Below are positions 35,298 to 44,042 of a stretch of 64,000 nucleotides of DNA, piece after piece. A program made the translations under genes and the position numbers. The stretch comes from JADLHS01 sp044225555 (GTDB taxonomy: Bacteria; Verrucomicrobiota; Verrucomicrobiia; Limisphaerales; JADLHS01). Positions within the stretch are counted from its first letter, which is position 1. Every line of letters starts with the position of its first letter. The stretch lies in contig JBGAIM010000003.1 of assembly GCA_044225555.1 (NCBI GenBank), positions 248,001 through 312,000 on the forward strand, given 5' to 3'. The notes below the pieces were generated by a model. That model saw nothing but the letters and a program-made list of their open reading frames with translations. It was not told the DNA's origin and did no database searches.

Positions 35298-35918
35298 ATG
35301 AAGATGCGAATTGATTTGGACCAGATCCGGGTGGCCGCACCGTGCAACGCTCGCTGGGAGGACATGTCGGGCGACGAACGCGCGCGGTTTTGCGGTCAAT
35401 GTCAGAAGAACGTTTACAATCTTTCAGCCATGACGCGGGTCGAGATCGAGACGTTGATTCGGGAGAAGGAAGGCAAGTTTTGCGGGCGGTTTTATCAGCG
35501 CCCGGACGGGAGGATGATTACGGCGGATTGTCCAACAGGTCGGCGGCGGCGACGGGATCGTCTAGCGCGTTTGGGCGGAGCCCTGTTTGCCGCAGTGATG
35601 TTGATATTTGGAATCCGCACGACCGTTCGCGCACAGGATAAGAACAAACCCAACCCGCCCAAGGGTGACCCGACCCGACTGATGGGCGAGGTAAGTGTGT
35701 CACCGGCGCGCATGGGAGACATTGCTTTGCCGCAAGCGGCGGTGACCAATCGTGAGCCAATAATCATGGGGAAAATTGCCCTGCCGCAGCCGGTGCTGAC
35801 CAACAAGGTGCTTGTGGTGACGAATTGTCCGACCCCGAATCCCAAGCGGGTGGTGATGGGGCTGGTTGCCCAACCGGCGCAAACCAATCGAACCTTGCCG
35901 CCCGCCACGCCGAAGTAA
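35298..35918 (+). CDS. Cys-rich membrane protein of unknown function
   Basis: ATG 35298 is preferred to 35247 because homologous-looking sequence begins MKMRIDLDQIRVAAPCNARWEDM. The N-terminal 75 residues contain FCGQCQKNVYNLSAMTRVEIETLI and FCGRFYQRPDGRMITADCP, a C...CxxC...C...C set. This set is common to a small family in which it precedes a membrane helix; metal or disulfide bonding is inferred. A basic stretch and one membrane helix (LARLGGALFAAVMLIFGI) follow, then a tail with three imperfect MG(x)I(A)LPQ-type repeats ending each time in VTN/TN. It begins 66 bp before the macroglobulin gene and may share its operon. Confidence 0.55.
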   Translation: MKMRIDLDQIRVAAPCNARWEDMSGDERARFCGQCQKNVYNLSAMTRVEIETLIREKEGKFCGRFYQRPDGRMITADCPTGRRRRRDRLARLGGALFAAVMLIFGIRTTVRAQDKNKPNPPKGDPTRLMGEVSVSPARMGDIALPQAAVTNREPIIMGKIALPQPVLTNKVLVVTNCPTPNPKRVVMGLVAQPAQTNRTLPPATPK

Positions 35919-35983
35919 TTTGTCTCGCCACCTGCGGCGCGGCGGAGCATTTTCGCCCTCGCTTCGTCCAATCGAATGGAATT

Positions 35984-38900
35984 ATGAGAACGTGTATCCT
36001 TTTTGTCTTGGCCGGTTTGTTCACGTTGAAAATCGCCGCCGCCCTGCCGCCAGAATACGAATCGCTCAAAACCGACGCGGAGAAATTCTACGCCGAAGGT
36101 TCATTTGCCAAGGCGCATGAGCTTTATGCGCGGGCGATGGTGATGTCCAACATCACGTCCAACGAGGCGCGCTGGGTCTGGTTTCGAAATTACGATACGC
36201 AATGGCGTTCCGCCGCCGCGACGCAAAACGCCGACACCACCAAGCTCGATGCGGCGCGCGAGGCTCTGGAGAAGATGGTGCGCGACGTGAAACGCGAGGA
36301 GGACAAGGACCGGGTGTGGGTGGAGGTGCAGGAATCGCTCGGAGATTTTTACTGGACGCGGCGGAACAACCACGATTGGAGCGCAGCGTGGCCGCACTAT
36401 CAGCTAGCGCTGAATTGGTGGGCCGGGGCGCGCGACATTGAATTGGCACGCACGCGTTACCTCGCGATCGTCCGTCGCGCTGCCAAGCCGCCGCAGGAGC
36501 AATACGGTTATTGGGGCACTCAAATGGGGCTCGAGGTGCTGGAGAATTTCCTGAAGATCGCGAAGTCGGAGAACGACCAGGCTTACGCTCATTTTCTCAT
36601 TGCGATGACGATTCGCAATCAAGGCGGCGATTGGGAACGGCGCGCCCGGGTGCCGGAAGAGTTCGAGGGTGCGATCAAGATCGGCAAGAGCACCGACTGG
36701 TATGACGACGCGCTCTACCATTACGCCGAGTGGATGGCGAATCAGGGTCGGGCCGTTCCGATGGCCGATGGCAACTGGCAGCAACAACCCGATTATCCAA
36801 CGGCGCTGGAGTTGTTCCGTCGGCTCGTGAGCGAATTCAACAAGGGGGAGACGCGTTACTGGGATCAGGCGCAGCAGCAGATCAATAACATCACAGAGCC
36901 GCAGGTCGGCCTCAGCGTGCCGAACATTTTTCTGCCCGACTCAGAAATCCAATATCATCTGAATTGGCGCAACGTGAAGCAGATTGAACTCGCGCTGTAT
37001 CCGGTGGAACTGAATCGCGATGTGAAGTTCAGCGAGCGGCGGCAAGATTGGTTGAGCGCCATCAATGTTGGCTCGCTCGAAAAGGTGAAATCCTGGACGT
37101 ATGACACCAAGGACAAGGGCGATTACAAGCCGGGGAACGGAGCTTTGCGACTTGAAGGCAAACTCAAGCCGGGCGCGTATTTGCTCGAAGCAAAGGGCGG
37201 CGGCAAGGAGGCGCGTGATTTGATTCTGGTCACCGACGCGACGCTCGTGTTGAAGAGTTCCGGCAAGCAAGCCTTGATCTACTTTTGCAACGCCTTGGAC
37301 AGCTCACCGCTGGCCAATGGCAAAGTGAAGTTGTGGGAGCAATGGTGGGAAAACAACCAATGGCGCACACGGGAGCAGACGAAAGAGACAGGGGCTGATG
37401 GCATCGCAGTGTTTGAACTGGAGCAGCGAGCCCAAGGCGGCGGCCATCAACTTTTCGCGAGTGCAATTCGCGAGGACCGTCAGGCATTCAGCCCGGGAAA
37501 CAGTTCCTGGTATGGCAACGGGTCCGAACCTTGGAAGATTTACGCCTTCACCGACCGACCGGCGTATCGGCCCCAGGAAACTGTGAATTGGAAGTTCACC
37601 GCGCGCCGGTACAACGGCTCGGTTTATTCCACGCCCGCTGATCAGACAGTGGAGTTTGAGATCATTGATCCGCGAGGGACGAAGGTGAAGTCGGACAAGG
37701 CGAAGCTGAACACCTTTGGCAGCGCCTGGGGCACGCTCGAACTCACCGAAACGATGCCGTTGGGCGAATACCGTATCCAATTCTGGGACGGGGGCCGCAA
37801 GAACGGCATCGGCCAAGCCACGCTGTTCCGCTTGGAGGAATACAAGCTCCCTGAGTTTAAAGTGAGTGTGCAGACGCCGGAGGAGAACGGGAAAAAGAAG
37901 GCGTTTCGCGTTGGCGAAAAGGTCGAGGTGACGATCCAGGCGGATTATTACTTTGGCGGACCGGTGGCGAACGCGAGCGTCGAGGTGATCGTGAACCAGA
38001 ATCCATTTTGGCAATCGTGGCGGCGGACGCGCGATTTTCCGTGGTTCTACGAAGACATGGACGGTAGCCAGTCGCGCTACGGTCGTTATTACGGCGGTGG
38101 GCAAATCATCAAACGCGAGACGATCAAGACCGATGCCACGGGCAAGGCTAGGCTCACGTTCGAGACGCCCGCGAATGCCGGGCAGGATTTCGAGTATCGC
38201 ATCGAAGCGCGCGTGACGGATTCGTCGCGCCGCGAGATCGTCGGCAACGGCAATGTGCGCGTGACACGGCAGCGCTATTACGTTTATCCGCAGGCTGAGC
38301 ACAATTTGTATCGCCCGCAAGATAAGGTGCGCGTTGATTTCAAGGCGCTCGATGCCAACGAGCAACCCGCACAGGTTGAAGGCAAAGTTACCGTCACCCG
38401 TGATTATTGGTGGGAAATCTGGATCAAACCGGATGGAGCGGAAGTGAAAGGCGACGAACTCAAGGCGCTCCAGGCGAAAAATAGAATCTGGCCGCCCGCG
38501 CCGGAACGTCCGGATCAAAAAGGCTGGCGACTCAAGTTCCGTGGCTACCAGCACGACGATGTCACGACTCAGACTTTGAAAACGGATGCCGAGGGCAATG
38601 CCAGCTTCACCTTCACACCGGAACGCGAGGGGTATTATCGCGTGGCTTGGCTGAGTGAGGATGCCGTCGCCAATCGTCCGCCCCAGCCAATTCGCGCCGA
38701 GACAACCGTTTGGGTTGCCAACAACGCGAGCACGGATTTGGGTTATCGTCACGGCGGAGTGGAGATTATTGCCGACAAGGACACGTTTCGCGCCGGTGGC
38801 GAAACGCCGGTGATGCTGGTGGCCAATTCGCCGGATCGCTACGTGCTGTTCACCGTCGAAGGCGAGGACTTGTATCACTATCGCCTCGTCCACATGACGG

Positions 38901-39361
38901 GCACGGTGAAGTTGGTGGATTTGTTCGTGGACGAGAAATACGTGCCGAATGTTTTCCTCGGCGCGACACTCGTGAGTGACCGGCAGATTTTCACCGACAT
39001 GAAGCAGGTCATCGTTCCGCCGACGAAGAACTTCCTGACCGTGGACGTGAAGCCGGACCGCACGCAATACCAACCGCGTGAGGACGGGACATTCACTGTC
39101 ACCACGAAGAACCACGAAGGCAAACCGGTGTCCGCTGAAGTCGCCTTCGGTCTCGTGGACGAATCGGTGTTCTACATCCAGAGTGACTACGCGGGCGACC
39201 CGCGGCAATTTTTCTACGGCACAAAGCGGGGTCAATACGTGCAGACGCAGAGCACGATGAACCAGAAAAGTTACGCGAAAATGATCCTGAGTGAAGGCGA
39301 TCAATTGTTGGACGAACGAGTCAAGGAACGGCGACAAAGCCGAGGACGTGAAGTGTCGTGA
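35984..39361 (+). CDS. Alpha-2-macroglobulin family protein, N-terminal half
   Basis: Bacterial alpha-2-macroglobulins are envelope protease traps. The frame opens at 35825, but ATG 35984 gives a signal peptide (TCILFVLAGLFTLKIAAA) with no lipobox. Residues 25-280 are helical and TPR-like. Macroglobulin (MG) beta-domains follow: IYAFTDRPAYRPQETVNWKFTARRY is the MG2/3-type hallmark, then VTIQADYYFGGPV. The YRPQDKVRVDFKALD and FGLVDESVFYIQSD segments mark later MG domains. The chain stops at TGA 39359-39361 within the charged linker (VKERRQSRGREVS), overlapping the next ORF by 4 bp (GTGA). In relatives both halves form one polypeptide, so this is probably a split or frameshifted gene. Confidence 0.85.
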   Translation: MRTCILFVLAGLFTLKIAAALPPEYESLKTDAEKFYAEGSFAKAHELYARAMVMSNITSNEARWVWFRNYDTQWRSAAATQNADTTKLDAAREALEKMVRDVKREEDKDRVWVEVQESLGDFYWTRRNNHDWSAAWPHYQLALNWWAGARDIELARTRYLAIVRRAAKPPQEQYGYWGTQMGLEVLENFLKIAKSENDQAYAHFLIAMTIRNQGGDWERRARVPEEFEGAIKIGKSTDWYDDALYHYAEWMANQGRAVPMADGNWQQQPDYPTALELFRRLVSEFNKGETRYWDQAQQQINNITEPQVGLSVPNIFLPDSEIQYHLNWRNVKQIELALYPVELNRDVKFSERRQDWLSAINVGSLEKVKSWTYDTKDKGDYKPGNGALRLEGKLKPGAYLLEAKGGGKEARDLILVTDATLVLKSSGKQALIYFCNALDSSPLANGKVKLWEQWWENNQWRTREQTKETGADGIAVFELEQRAQGGGHQLFASAIREDRQAFSPGNSSWYGNGSEPWKIYAFTDRPAYRPQETVNWKFTARRYNGSVYSTPADQTVEFEIIDPRGTKVKSDKAKLNTFGSAWGTLELTETMPLGEYRIQFWDGGRKNGIGQATLFRLEEYKLPEFKVSVQTPEENGKKKAFRVGEKVEVTIQADYYFGGPVANASVEVIVNQNPFWQSWRRTRDFPWFYEDMDGSQSRYGRYYGGGQIIKRETIKTDATGKARLTFETPANAGQDFEYRIEARVTDSSRREIVGNGNVRVTRQRYYVYPQAEHNLYRPQDKVRVDFKALDANEQPAQVEGKVTVTRDYWWEIWIKPDGAEVKGDELKALQAKNRIWPPAPERPDQKGWRLKFRGYQHDDVTTQTLKTDAEGNASFTFTPEREGYYRVAWLSEDAVANRPPQPIRAETTVWVANNASTDLGYRHGGVEIIADKDTFRAGGETPVMLVANSPDRYVLFTVEGEDLYHYRLVHMTGTVKLVDLFVDEKYVPNVFLGATLVSDRQIFTDMKQVIVPPTKNFLTVDVKPDRTQYQPREDGTFTVTTKNHEGKPVSAEVAFGLVDESVFYIQSDYAGDPRQFFYGTKRGQYVQTQSTMNQKSYAKMILSEGDQLLDERVKERRQSRGREVS

Positions 39362-41937
39362 ATGGGGTTGAAGAGATGTCGGCGCTTTCCGACCGCAGTG
39401 GTGGGATGGGTGGAGGTGGTACGAGACGAAGTCTGGGAAGAGCAGAAACCATCCAAGCTTGGAACGCGCCAGCCTCAGCGGCCATGCCCGCGCTCGGTGC
39501 GGCCTTCAAATCCGCCAACGCCAAACTTGCCGCCGAAATGCCCATGCAGCCACCGGGCGGTGAAGAACCCGCTGTCCAGGTGCGGACCGATTTCCGGGCC
39601 ACGATTCTCTGGCAACCCGACGTGAAGACGGATGCGAGCGGCCAAGCAACGGTGAAGGTGAAATATCCCGACTCGCTCACCGGATGGAAGGCCACGGCTC
39701 GGGCGGCCACGGCGGGGAATCAATTCGGCATCACCAACGCGACCACGCGTACCAAGCAACCGCTCATCGTCCGATTGCAAGCGCCGCGTTTTTTTGTGGT
39801 CGGTGATTTCGTCGTCATTTCCGCGGTGATGAACAACAACACGGATCAACCGATGAAGGTGCAGTTGAATCTGGAGGCGGCGGGCGTGGACGTGACGAGC
39901 TTGTTCGAGAACGGACAGCCCGTGAAAGGCCAGCTTGGTCCGCGCGAAGTTCCGGCCAATGGCGAGGCACGGCAGGATTGGTATGTTCACGTCAGCAAGG
40001 CGGGCGCTGTGAAACTCAAAGTCACCGGGCGCGGCGGGAAATATTCCGATGCGATGGAGAAGACCTACGTTGCTTACGAACACGGCATTGAGAAGTTTCT
40101 TTCCAAATCTGGCAAGGTGCGCGGCAACGACATCACCGTGAAACTGGATTTGCCGGCGCGCAAAGCGGATTCCACCGTGCTCACCGTGCAACTCACGCCG
40201 AGTATGGCCGTGACGATGCTCGATGCGTTGCCGTATTTGATTGATTACCCCTACGGCTGCACGGAACAGACGATGAGCCGTTTCCTGCCAGCAGTCATCA
40301 CGGCGAAGACGCTGCGTGATCTTGGCCTGCAACCGGAAGATGTGATGAGTCGGGTGTTTGGCGGAGTTGAAACGAACTCGGCCGCGGCAACGCATCCGAA
40401 GGGCAAGAAAGACCTGGCGGAACTGGATGCCATGTCCAAGGCTGGCCTTGAACGGCTCTATGATTTCCAGCACAGCGACGGCGGTTGGGGCTGGTGGAAG
40501 CAGGGCGAGAGCGATCATTGGATGACGGCTTACGTGGTTTGGGGCCTTTCGCTGGCGCGGGATGCCAAGGTTGCGGTGAAGGAAGACGTCCTCAGTCGCG
40601 CCAAGGATTTTCTGGCGAAGGAGATTGTCGAAGAAGAGGAGAACCCGGACATGCAGGCGTTCATGCTCCATGCGCTGGGGGCTTACTACGCGCCGTATGG
40701 CGACCAGTTGACGGCCACGTCCGTGCCCAAGGCGTTCGACAATCTCTGGACGAAACGTGAATCGCTCAATGCCTACACCCGTGCGCTGCTGGCGTTGAGC
40801 GCGCATTACTTTCACAACACCGAGCGCGCGAAGACGCTGATCGAGAATCTGGAGAACGGCGTGAAGCGGGATGACCGGCCTGAGCAATCAGTGCTCATTG
40901 ACGGAAACATTCAACATTCAACATCCAACTCTCAACCCTCAACGCTCGGCACGGCGCATTGGGGCGAGGACGGCATCTACTGGCGCTGGTCTGATGGCGG
41001 CGTGGAGGCGACGGCGTTTGCGTTGCGGGCGCTGCTAACGATTGATCCGCAGAACAAGCTCATCGAACCGGTCACGAACTGGCTGATCAAGAACCGGCGC
41101 GGCGCGCAGTGGAGCAACACGCGGGACACGGCCATCGTCGTGCTGGCGATGAACGATTACCTGCGCGTGAGCGGTGAACTCAAGGGCGACTTAGAATACG
41201 AGTTGACCGTGAACGGCAAGCCCGTCGCCAAGCAGAAGATCAGCGGCGCAGATGTGTTCAACGCGCCCAGCCGGTTCATGATTGATCCGAAGCTCATCAA
41301 AGACAGCAACGAGATTCGCATCAAGCGCACGCGCGGCAGCGGGCCAATATACTTCGCGGTCGAAGGCAAGTTCTTCAGTCTGGAAGAACCCATTACCGCT
41401 GCCGGCAACGAAATCTTTGTGAAGCGCGAATACTTTAAGCTCGTGGGCCGTCCGACGCTGCTCAAGGGCTACGTCTATGACAAAGAGCCGTTGCGCGATG
41501 GCGAGTCGGTGAAGAGCGGCGAGCGCGTCGAAACGCTCATCACCGTCGAAGGGAAGAACAATTACGAGTACCTGCTGTTCGAGGATTTGAAACCCGCGGG
41601 ATTTGAGGCGGTGGAAGTGCGCAGTGGCGAATCGTTGTATGCGCGTGAGTTAAAGCGTGGCGCCGTGGAGCGCAAGTTTGTGGCTGGCAAACCGGTGATT
41701 GAAGAGCCGGACTTCACCGGTCGCCAACGCTGGGTCTATCAGGAGTTGCGCGATCGCAAGGTGGCCTTGTTCCTCGACAAGCTGCCCGAAGGGGTCTGGG
41801 AAATCCGCTACGACCTGCGCGCCGAAGTGCCGGGACAATTTCACGCGCTGCCGGTCCTTGGCCACGCGATGTATGTGCCGGAGATTCGCTGCAACGGGGC
41901 GGAACTGGGAGTCAAGGTGGCCGAGGCACAGCCCTGA
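39358..41937 (+). CDS. Alpha-2-macroglobulin family protein, C-terminal half with thioester
   Basis: The A2M domain (TDFRATILWQPDVKTDASG... YPDSLTGWKATARA, about 78-170) is followed by MG7 and the thioester domain. That domain carries YGCTEQTMSRF with C301 and Q304, the internal thioester that covalently captures proteases. SDGGWGWWKQGESDHWMTAYVVWGL is the typical alpha/alpha-toroid repeat. The ORF has no signal peptide; if translated alone from GTG 39358 it would stay in the cytoplasm. A tract of 7-bp repeats adds about 14 residues (NIQHSTSNSQPSTL) within the thioester domain. Export requires fusion with the upstream half by frameshifting, or an error in the sequence. Confidence 0.85.
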   Translation: MNGVEEMSALSDRSGGMGGGGTRRSLGRAETIQAWNAPASAAMPALGAAFKSANAKLAAEMPMQPPGGEEPAVQVRTDFRATILWQPDVKTDASGQATVKVKYPDSLTGWKATARAATAGNQFGITNATTRTKQPLIVRLQAPRFFVVGDFVVISAVMNNNTDQPMKVQLNLEAAGVDVTSLFENGQPVKGQLGPREVPANGEARQDWYVHVSKAGAVKLKVTGRGGKYSDAMEKTYVAYEHGIEKFLSKSGKVRGNDITVKLDLPARKADSTVLTVQLTPSMAVTMLDALPYLIDYPYGCTEQTMSRFLPAVITAKTLRDLGLQPEDVMSRVFGGVETNSAAATHPKGKKDLAELDAMSKAGLERLYDFQHSDGGWGWWKQGESDHWMTAYVVWGLSLARDAKVAVKEDVLSRAKDFLAKEIVEEEENPDMQAFMLHALGAYYAPYGDQLTATSVPKAFDNLWTKRESLNAYTRALLALSAHYFHNTERAKTLIENLENGVKRDDRPEQSVLIDGNIQHSTSNSQPSTLGTAHWGEDGIYWRWSDGGVEATAFALRALLTIDPQNKLIEPVTNWLIKNRRGAQWSNTRDTAIVVLAMNDYLRVSGELKGDLEYELTVNGKPVAKQKISGADVFNAPSRFMIDPKLIKDSNEIRIKRTRGSGPIYFAVEGKFFSLEEPITAAGNEIFVKREYFKLVGRPTLLKGYVYDKEPLRDGESVKSGERVETLITVEGKNNYEYLLFEDLKPAGFEAVEVRSGESLYARELKRGAVERKFVAGKPVIEEPDFTGRQRWVYQELRDRKVALFLDKLPEGVWEIRYDLRAEVPGQFHALPVLGHAMYVPEIRCNGAELGVKVAEAQP
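40906..40943 (+). repeat. Degenerate 7-bp tandem repeat inside the macroglobulin gene
   Basis: Successive units are CATTCAA, CATTCAA, CATCCAA, CTCTCAA, CCCTCAA and a partial unit. Because six 7-bp units equal 42 bp (14 codons), the reading frame survives. Similar CATTCAA tracts are dispersed in many bacterial genomes (general knowledge, not checked). Confidence 0.75.
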
Positions 41938-41993
41938 TAATCAGCGGGAAAGTGAGTTGCCCCGGCACGCACCCTGCGGCAACCTGATGTCGG

Positions 41994-42890
41994 ATGGGTA
42001 TGCCCAAGACAGATGCACTGACCTTGCGCGTGGACCGGCCCGAACTCACACGATTGGGCTGGGCCCTTGCCTTGTCGTGGGAAAAGAATCGCTGGCCGTC
42101 CTGGGTGCAGAAGCTCACGCAGCCCCGGCTTCAGCCTCAAGCTAAACAACCCACCGTCAACCGGGAACCGCCCTTGATGTTCGTGGACGTGAGCCAGCCG
42201 GCCAGTGAGGCGCCCAAGGACGCGAAGTATTACTCCGACCGGAACGCCATCGCCGCAAATCCGGATTTGAATCGCGACTCGAGCATTCCCAAACTGGACG
42301 GCACCCAGGAGCACGTGCCCAAGACGGAGGACGCCGCGCGCAATAAGTTCAACCAGCTCATGCCGGACCCGCCCAAGCCCAAGGACGATGCGGCCGAGGA
42401 CGTCAAACCCAAGCTCGCGCCCGGCACGATGACCGTGGCCAAGTCCGACCTGAAACCGCAACCGGAACGAACCCGTCCGCGCACAATCAAAGAAGCGTTA
42501 CTCCAGCGAAATCAATTACCAGGCCAGAAGATGAAACAATCCGGCGGCGCACAGCAGCGTCCAGCCGCCTCCTACGACGTGAAGGCCACGGGGTTTGGCG
42601 CCTATGACCGCGCGTTCATTGATGCGGTTTCGTCCCGCTGGTACGACTTGCTCGACAATCTGAGCTACGACGCCTATCGGAGCGGTTATGTGAAACTGGA
42701 ATTCAACTTGAATTACGACGGCACCATCACTGAAATGAAGGTGCTGGAAACCACGGTGACCGAGACGCTCACGTTGATGTGCCGGAAGGCGGTGGGGGAT
42801 CCCGCGCCGTTCGACCGCTGGCCGCGCGAAATGCGGTTGATGATGGACAGCGATTCCCGGCGGATCACGTTCACGTTTTTTTATAACTAG
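41994..42890 (+). CDS. TonB-like energy transducer, apparently without a membrane anchor
   Basis: The Pro/Lys/Asp-rich middle (about 40-190) and the C-terminal domain YVKLEFNLNYDGTITEMKVLETTVTETLTLMCRKAV (about 220-298) match TonB-type proteins. The following exbB and exbD support this. TonB normally has an N-terminal membrane helix; here the only hydrophobic stretch is RLGWALALSW, followed at once by EKNRWPSW. A segment of roughly 20-25 residues seems to be missing compared with what I expect for this verrucomicrobial type (inference from memory). In-frame stop 41985 excludes an earlier start. It lies 56 bp after the macroglobulin half. Confidence 0.65.
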   Translation: MGMPKTDALTLRVDRPELTRLGWALALSWEKNRWPSWVQKLTQPRLQPQAKQPTVNREPPLMFVDVSQPASEAPKDAKYYSDRNAIAANPDLNRDSSIPKLDGTQEHVPKTEDAARNKFNQLMPDPPKPKDDAAEDVKPKLAPGTMTVAKSDLKPQPERTRPRTIKEALLQRNQLPGQKMKQSGGAQQRPAASYDVKATGFGAYDRAFIDAVSSRWYDLLDNLSYDAYRSGYVKLEFNLNYDGTITEMKVLETTVTETLTLMCRKAVGDPAPFDRWPREMRLMMDSDSRRITFTFFYN

Positions 42891-42922
42891 CGCGCAAACA
42901 AAAGGCCGGAGGCGCGACCGGT

Positions 42923-42940
42923 CATTGAACATTGAACATG
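42923..42940 (+). repeat. CATTGAA repeat at the exbB start
   Basis: The 18 bases CATTGAACATTGAACATG carry two and a half 7-bp units and end in the ATG of exbB. The tract takes the place where a Shine-Dalgarno would be, and it creates an alternative TTG start at 42932. Confidence 0.6.
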
Positions 42941-43531
42941 GAAACAATCGTTTACATCATGCTGATCGCCACGTCGGTCGTGGGACTGACGTTTATCGTG
43001 GAACGCGGACTGGCCCTGCGCTGGAAGAAGGTCGTGCCGCCGACCATCGAAACCGCCGTGGAATCCTGCCAGACCCGCGAAGACGTGCCGATGCTCAAGC
43101 GCGTGTGCGAACAGAATCAATCACCGCTGAGCCGCCTGCTGCTGCAAGCGATCAACCGTTTGAACTGGCCCAAGGAGGAAAACGTGGACTCGCTCCAGAC
43201 CCGCGCCCGGCATGAGATTGTCCGGCTGGAACGCGGCCTGGTGGTGCTGGAAATCATTGTTGGCATCGCGCCGCTGCTGGGATTGGTCGGCACGATTCTC
43301 GGGATGATGACAACCTTCGCCGACGTCGGGGCGGCCGGATTGAACGACGCGTCGAAACTGGCCCAGGGGATTTCTCTGATTCTGCGCGCGACGCTCATTG
43401 GCTTGCTCATCGCCATTCCGGCATTGATCTCGTGGAGCTATTACACCAAGAAGGTTGAAATGCTCGCGGTCGAGATGGAGACGTTGTGCGATGAATTCGT
43501 GCGTCGGCAGTATCGGGAGGAAAAGAAGTAG
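42938..43531 (+). CDS. exbB: ExbB/TolQ/MotA-family proton channel protein
   Basis: This inner-membrane subunit conducts protons with ExbD to energise TonB-type proteins. Three membrane helices are visible: ETIVYIMLIATSVVGLTFIVERGLALR, then VVLEIIVGIAPLLGLVGTILGMMTTF (the GLLGTVxGM family signature) and LRATLIGLLIAIPALISWSYY. ATG 42938 is preferred; the upstream TTG 42932 is the alternative. It sits 47 bp after the TonB-like gene and 3 bp before exbD. Confidence 0.92.
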   Translation: METIVYIMLIATSVVGLTFIVERGLALRWKKVVPPTIETAVESCQTREDVPMLKRVCEQNQSPLSRLLLQAINRLNWPKEENVDSLQTRARHEIVRLERGLVVLEIIVGIAPLLGLVGTILGMMTTFADVGAAGLNDASKLAQGISLILRATLIGLLIAIPALISWSYYTKKVEMLAVEMETLCDEFVRRQYREEKK

Positions 43532-43534
43532 GCC

Positions 43535-43963
43535 ATGCGCTTCTTCATTCGCAAACGTAAGCAGACACCCACGATCATCATCGTGGCATTGATTGACGTG
43601 CTGATCGTGCTGCTGATCTTCCTGATGGTCACCACCACCTTCAAGCAACAACCGGCACTCAAGCTGGCGCTGCCTGAATCCAGCCAGGCTGAGAAGACCG
43701 GCGCCAGCGAGGAAGTGCCGCTTATCGTGAGCGTGGACAAACAAGGCAACCTGCGGCTGGGCACTCAGGGGGAGGGCCTGCCGGTGACCGTGGACGATCT
43801 TCGCGCCAAACTTAAAGAAGGCGTCGAAAAGAACCCTGATTTGAAACTCGCCATTCGCGCCGACACTGAAGCGCCCTTCGGCAAGATTGTGAAAGTGATG
43901 GACGCCACCAAAGAGGCGAAGGTCAAGGTGGTGAACGCGTTCACGAAGGAAGCGGGGAAGTAG
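43535..43963 (+). CDS. exbD: ExbD/TolR-family protein
   Basis: This partner of ExbB in the proton-driven complex has a single N-terminal membrane helix, IIIVALIDVLIVLLIFLMV. It carries the essential Asp (D21) of the ExbD family. The periplasmic domain (DLKLAIRADTEAPFGKIVKVMDATKEAKV) follows. It is the last gene of the run from 35298. ExbBD next to a protease-trap protein suggests that the trap, or an outer-membrane partner, is energised or positioned by it (inference). Confidence 0.93.
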   Translation: MRFFIRKRKQTPTIIIVALIDVLIVLLIFLMVTTTFKQQPALKLALPESSQAEKTGASEEVPLIVSVDKQGNLRLGTQGEGLPVTVDDLRAKLKEGVEKNPDLKLAIRADTEAPFGKIVKVMDATKEAKVKVVNAFTKEAGK

Positions 43964-44042
43964 GACTGTTAGTTTACGGCTCCAGTCGTCACATACACTC
44001 TTGTAGACAGTTTGCCAGGTGGTGGTAACATCGTCTATAGCC

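Noticed and set aside
36511..36787. Possible separate small genes inside the N-terminal macroglobulin region
   Set aside because: They are alternate-frame readings of a continuous helical region that fits the macroglobulin ORF.
38041..38110. Tyr/Gly-rich stretch in the macroglobulin suggesting low complexity insertion
   Set aside because: It is a short loop (RYGRYYGGGQ) in an otherwise normal MG domain, without repeat structure in the DNA.
37304..39337. 677-codon minus-strand frame
   Set aside because: Antisense to the macroglobulin gene; no domain, signal or motif is recognisable.
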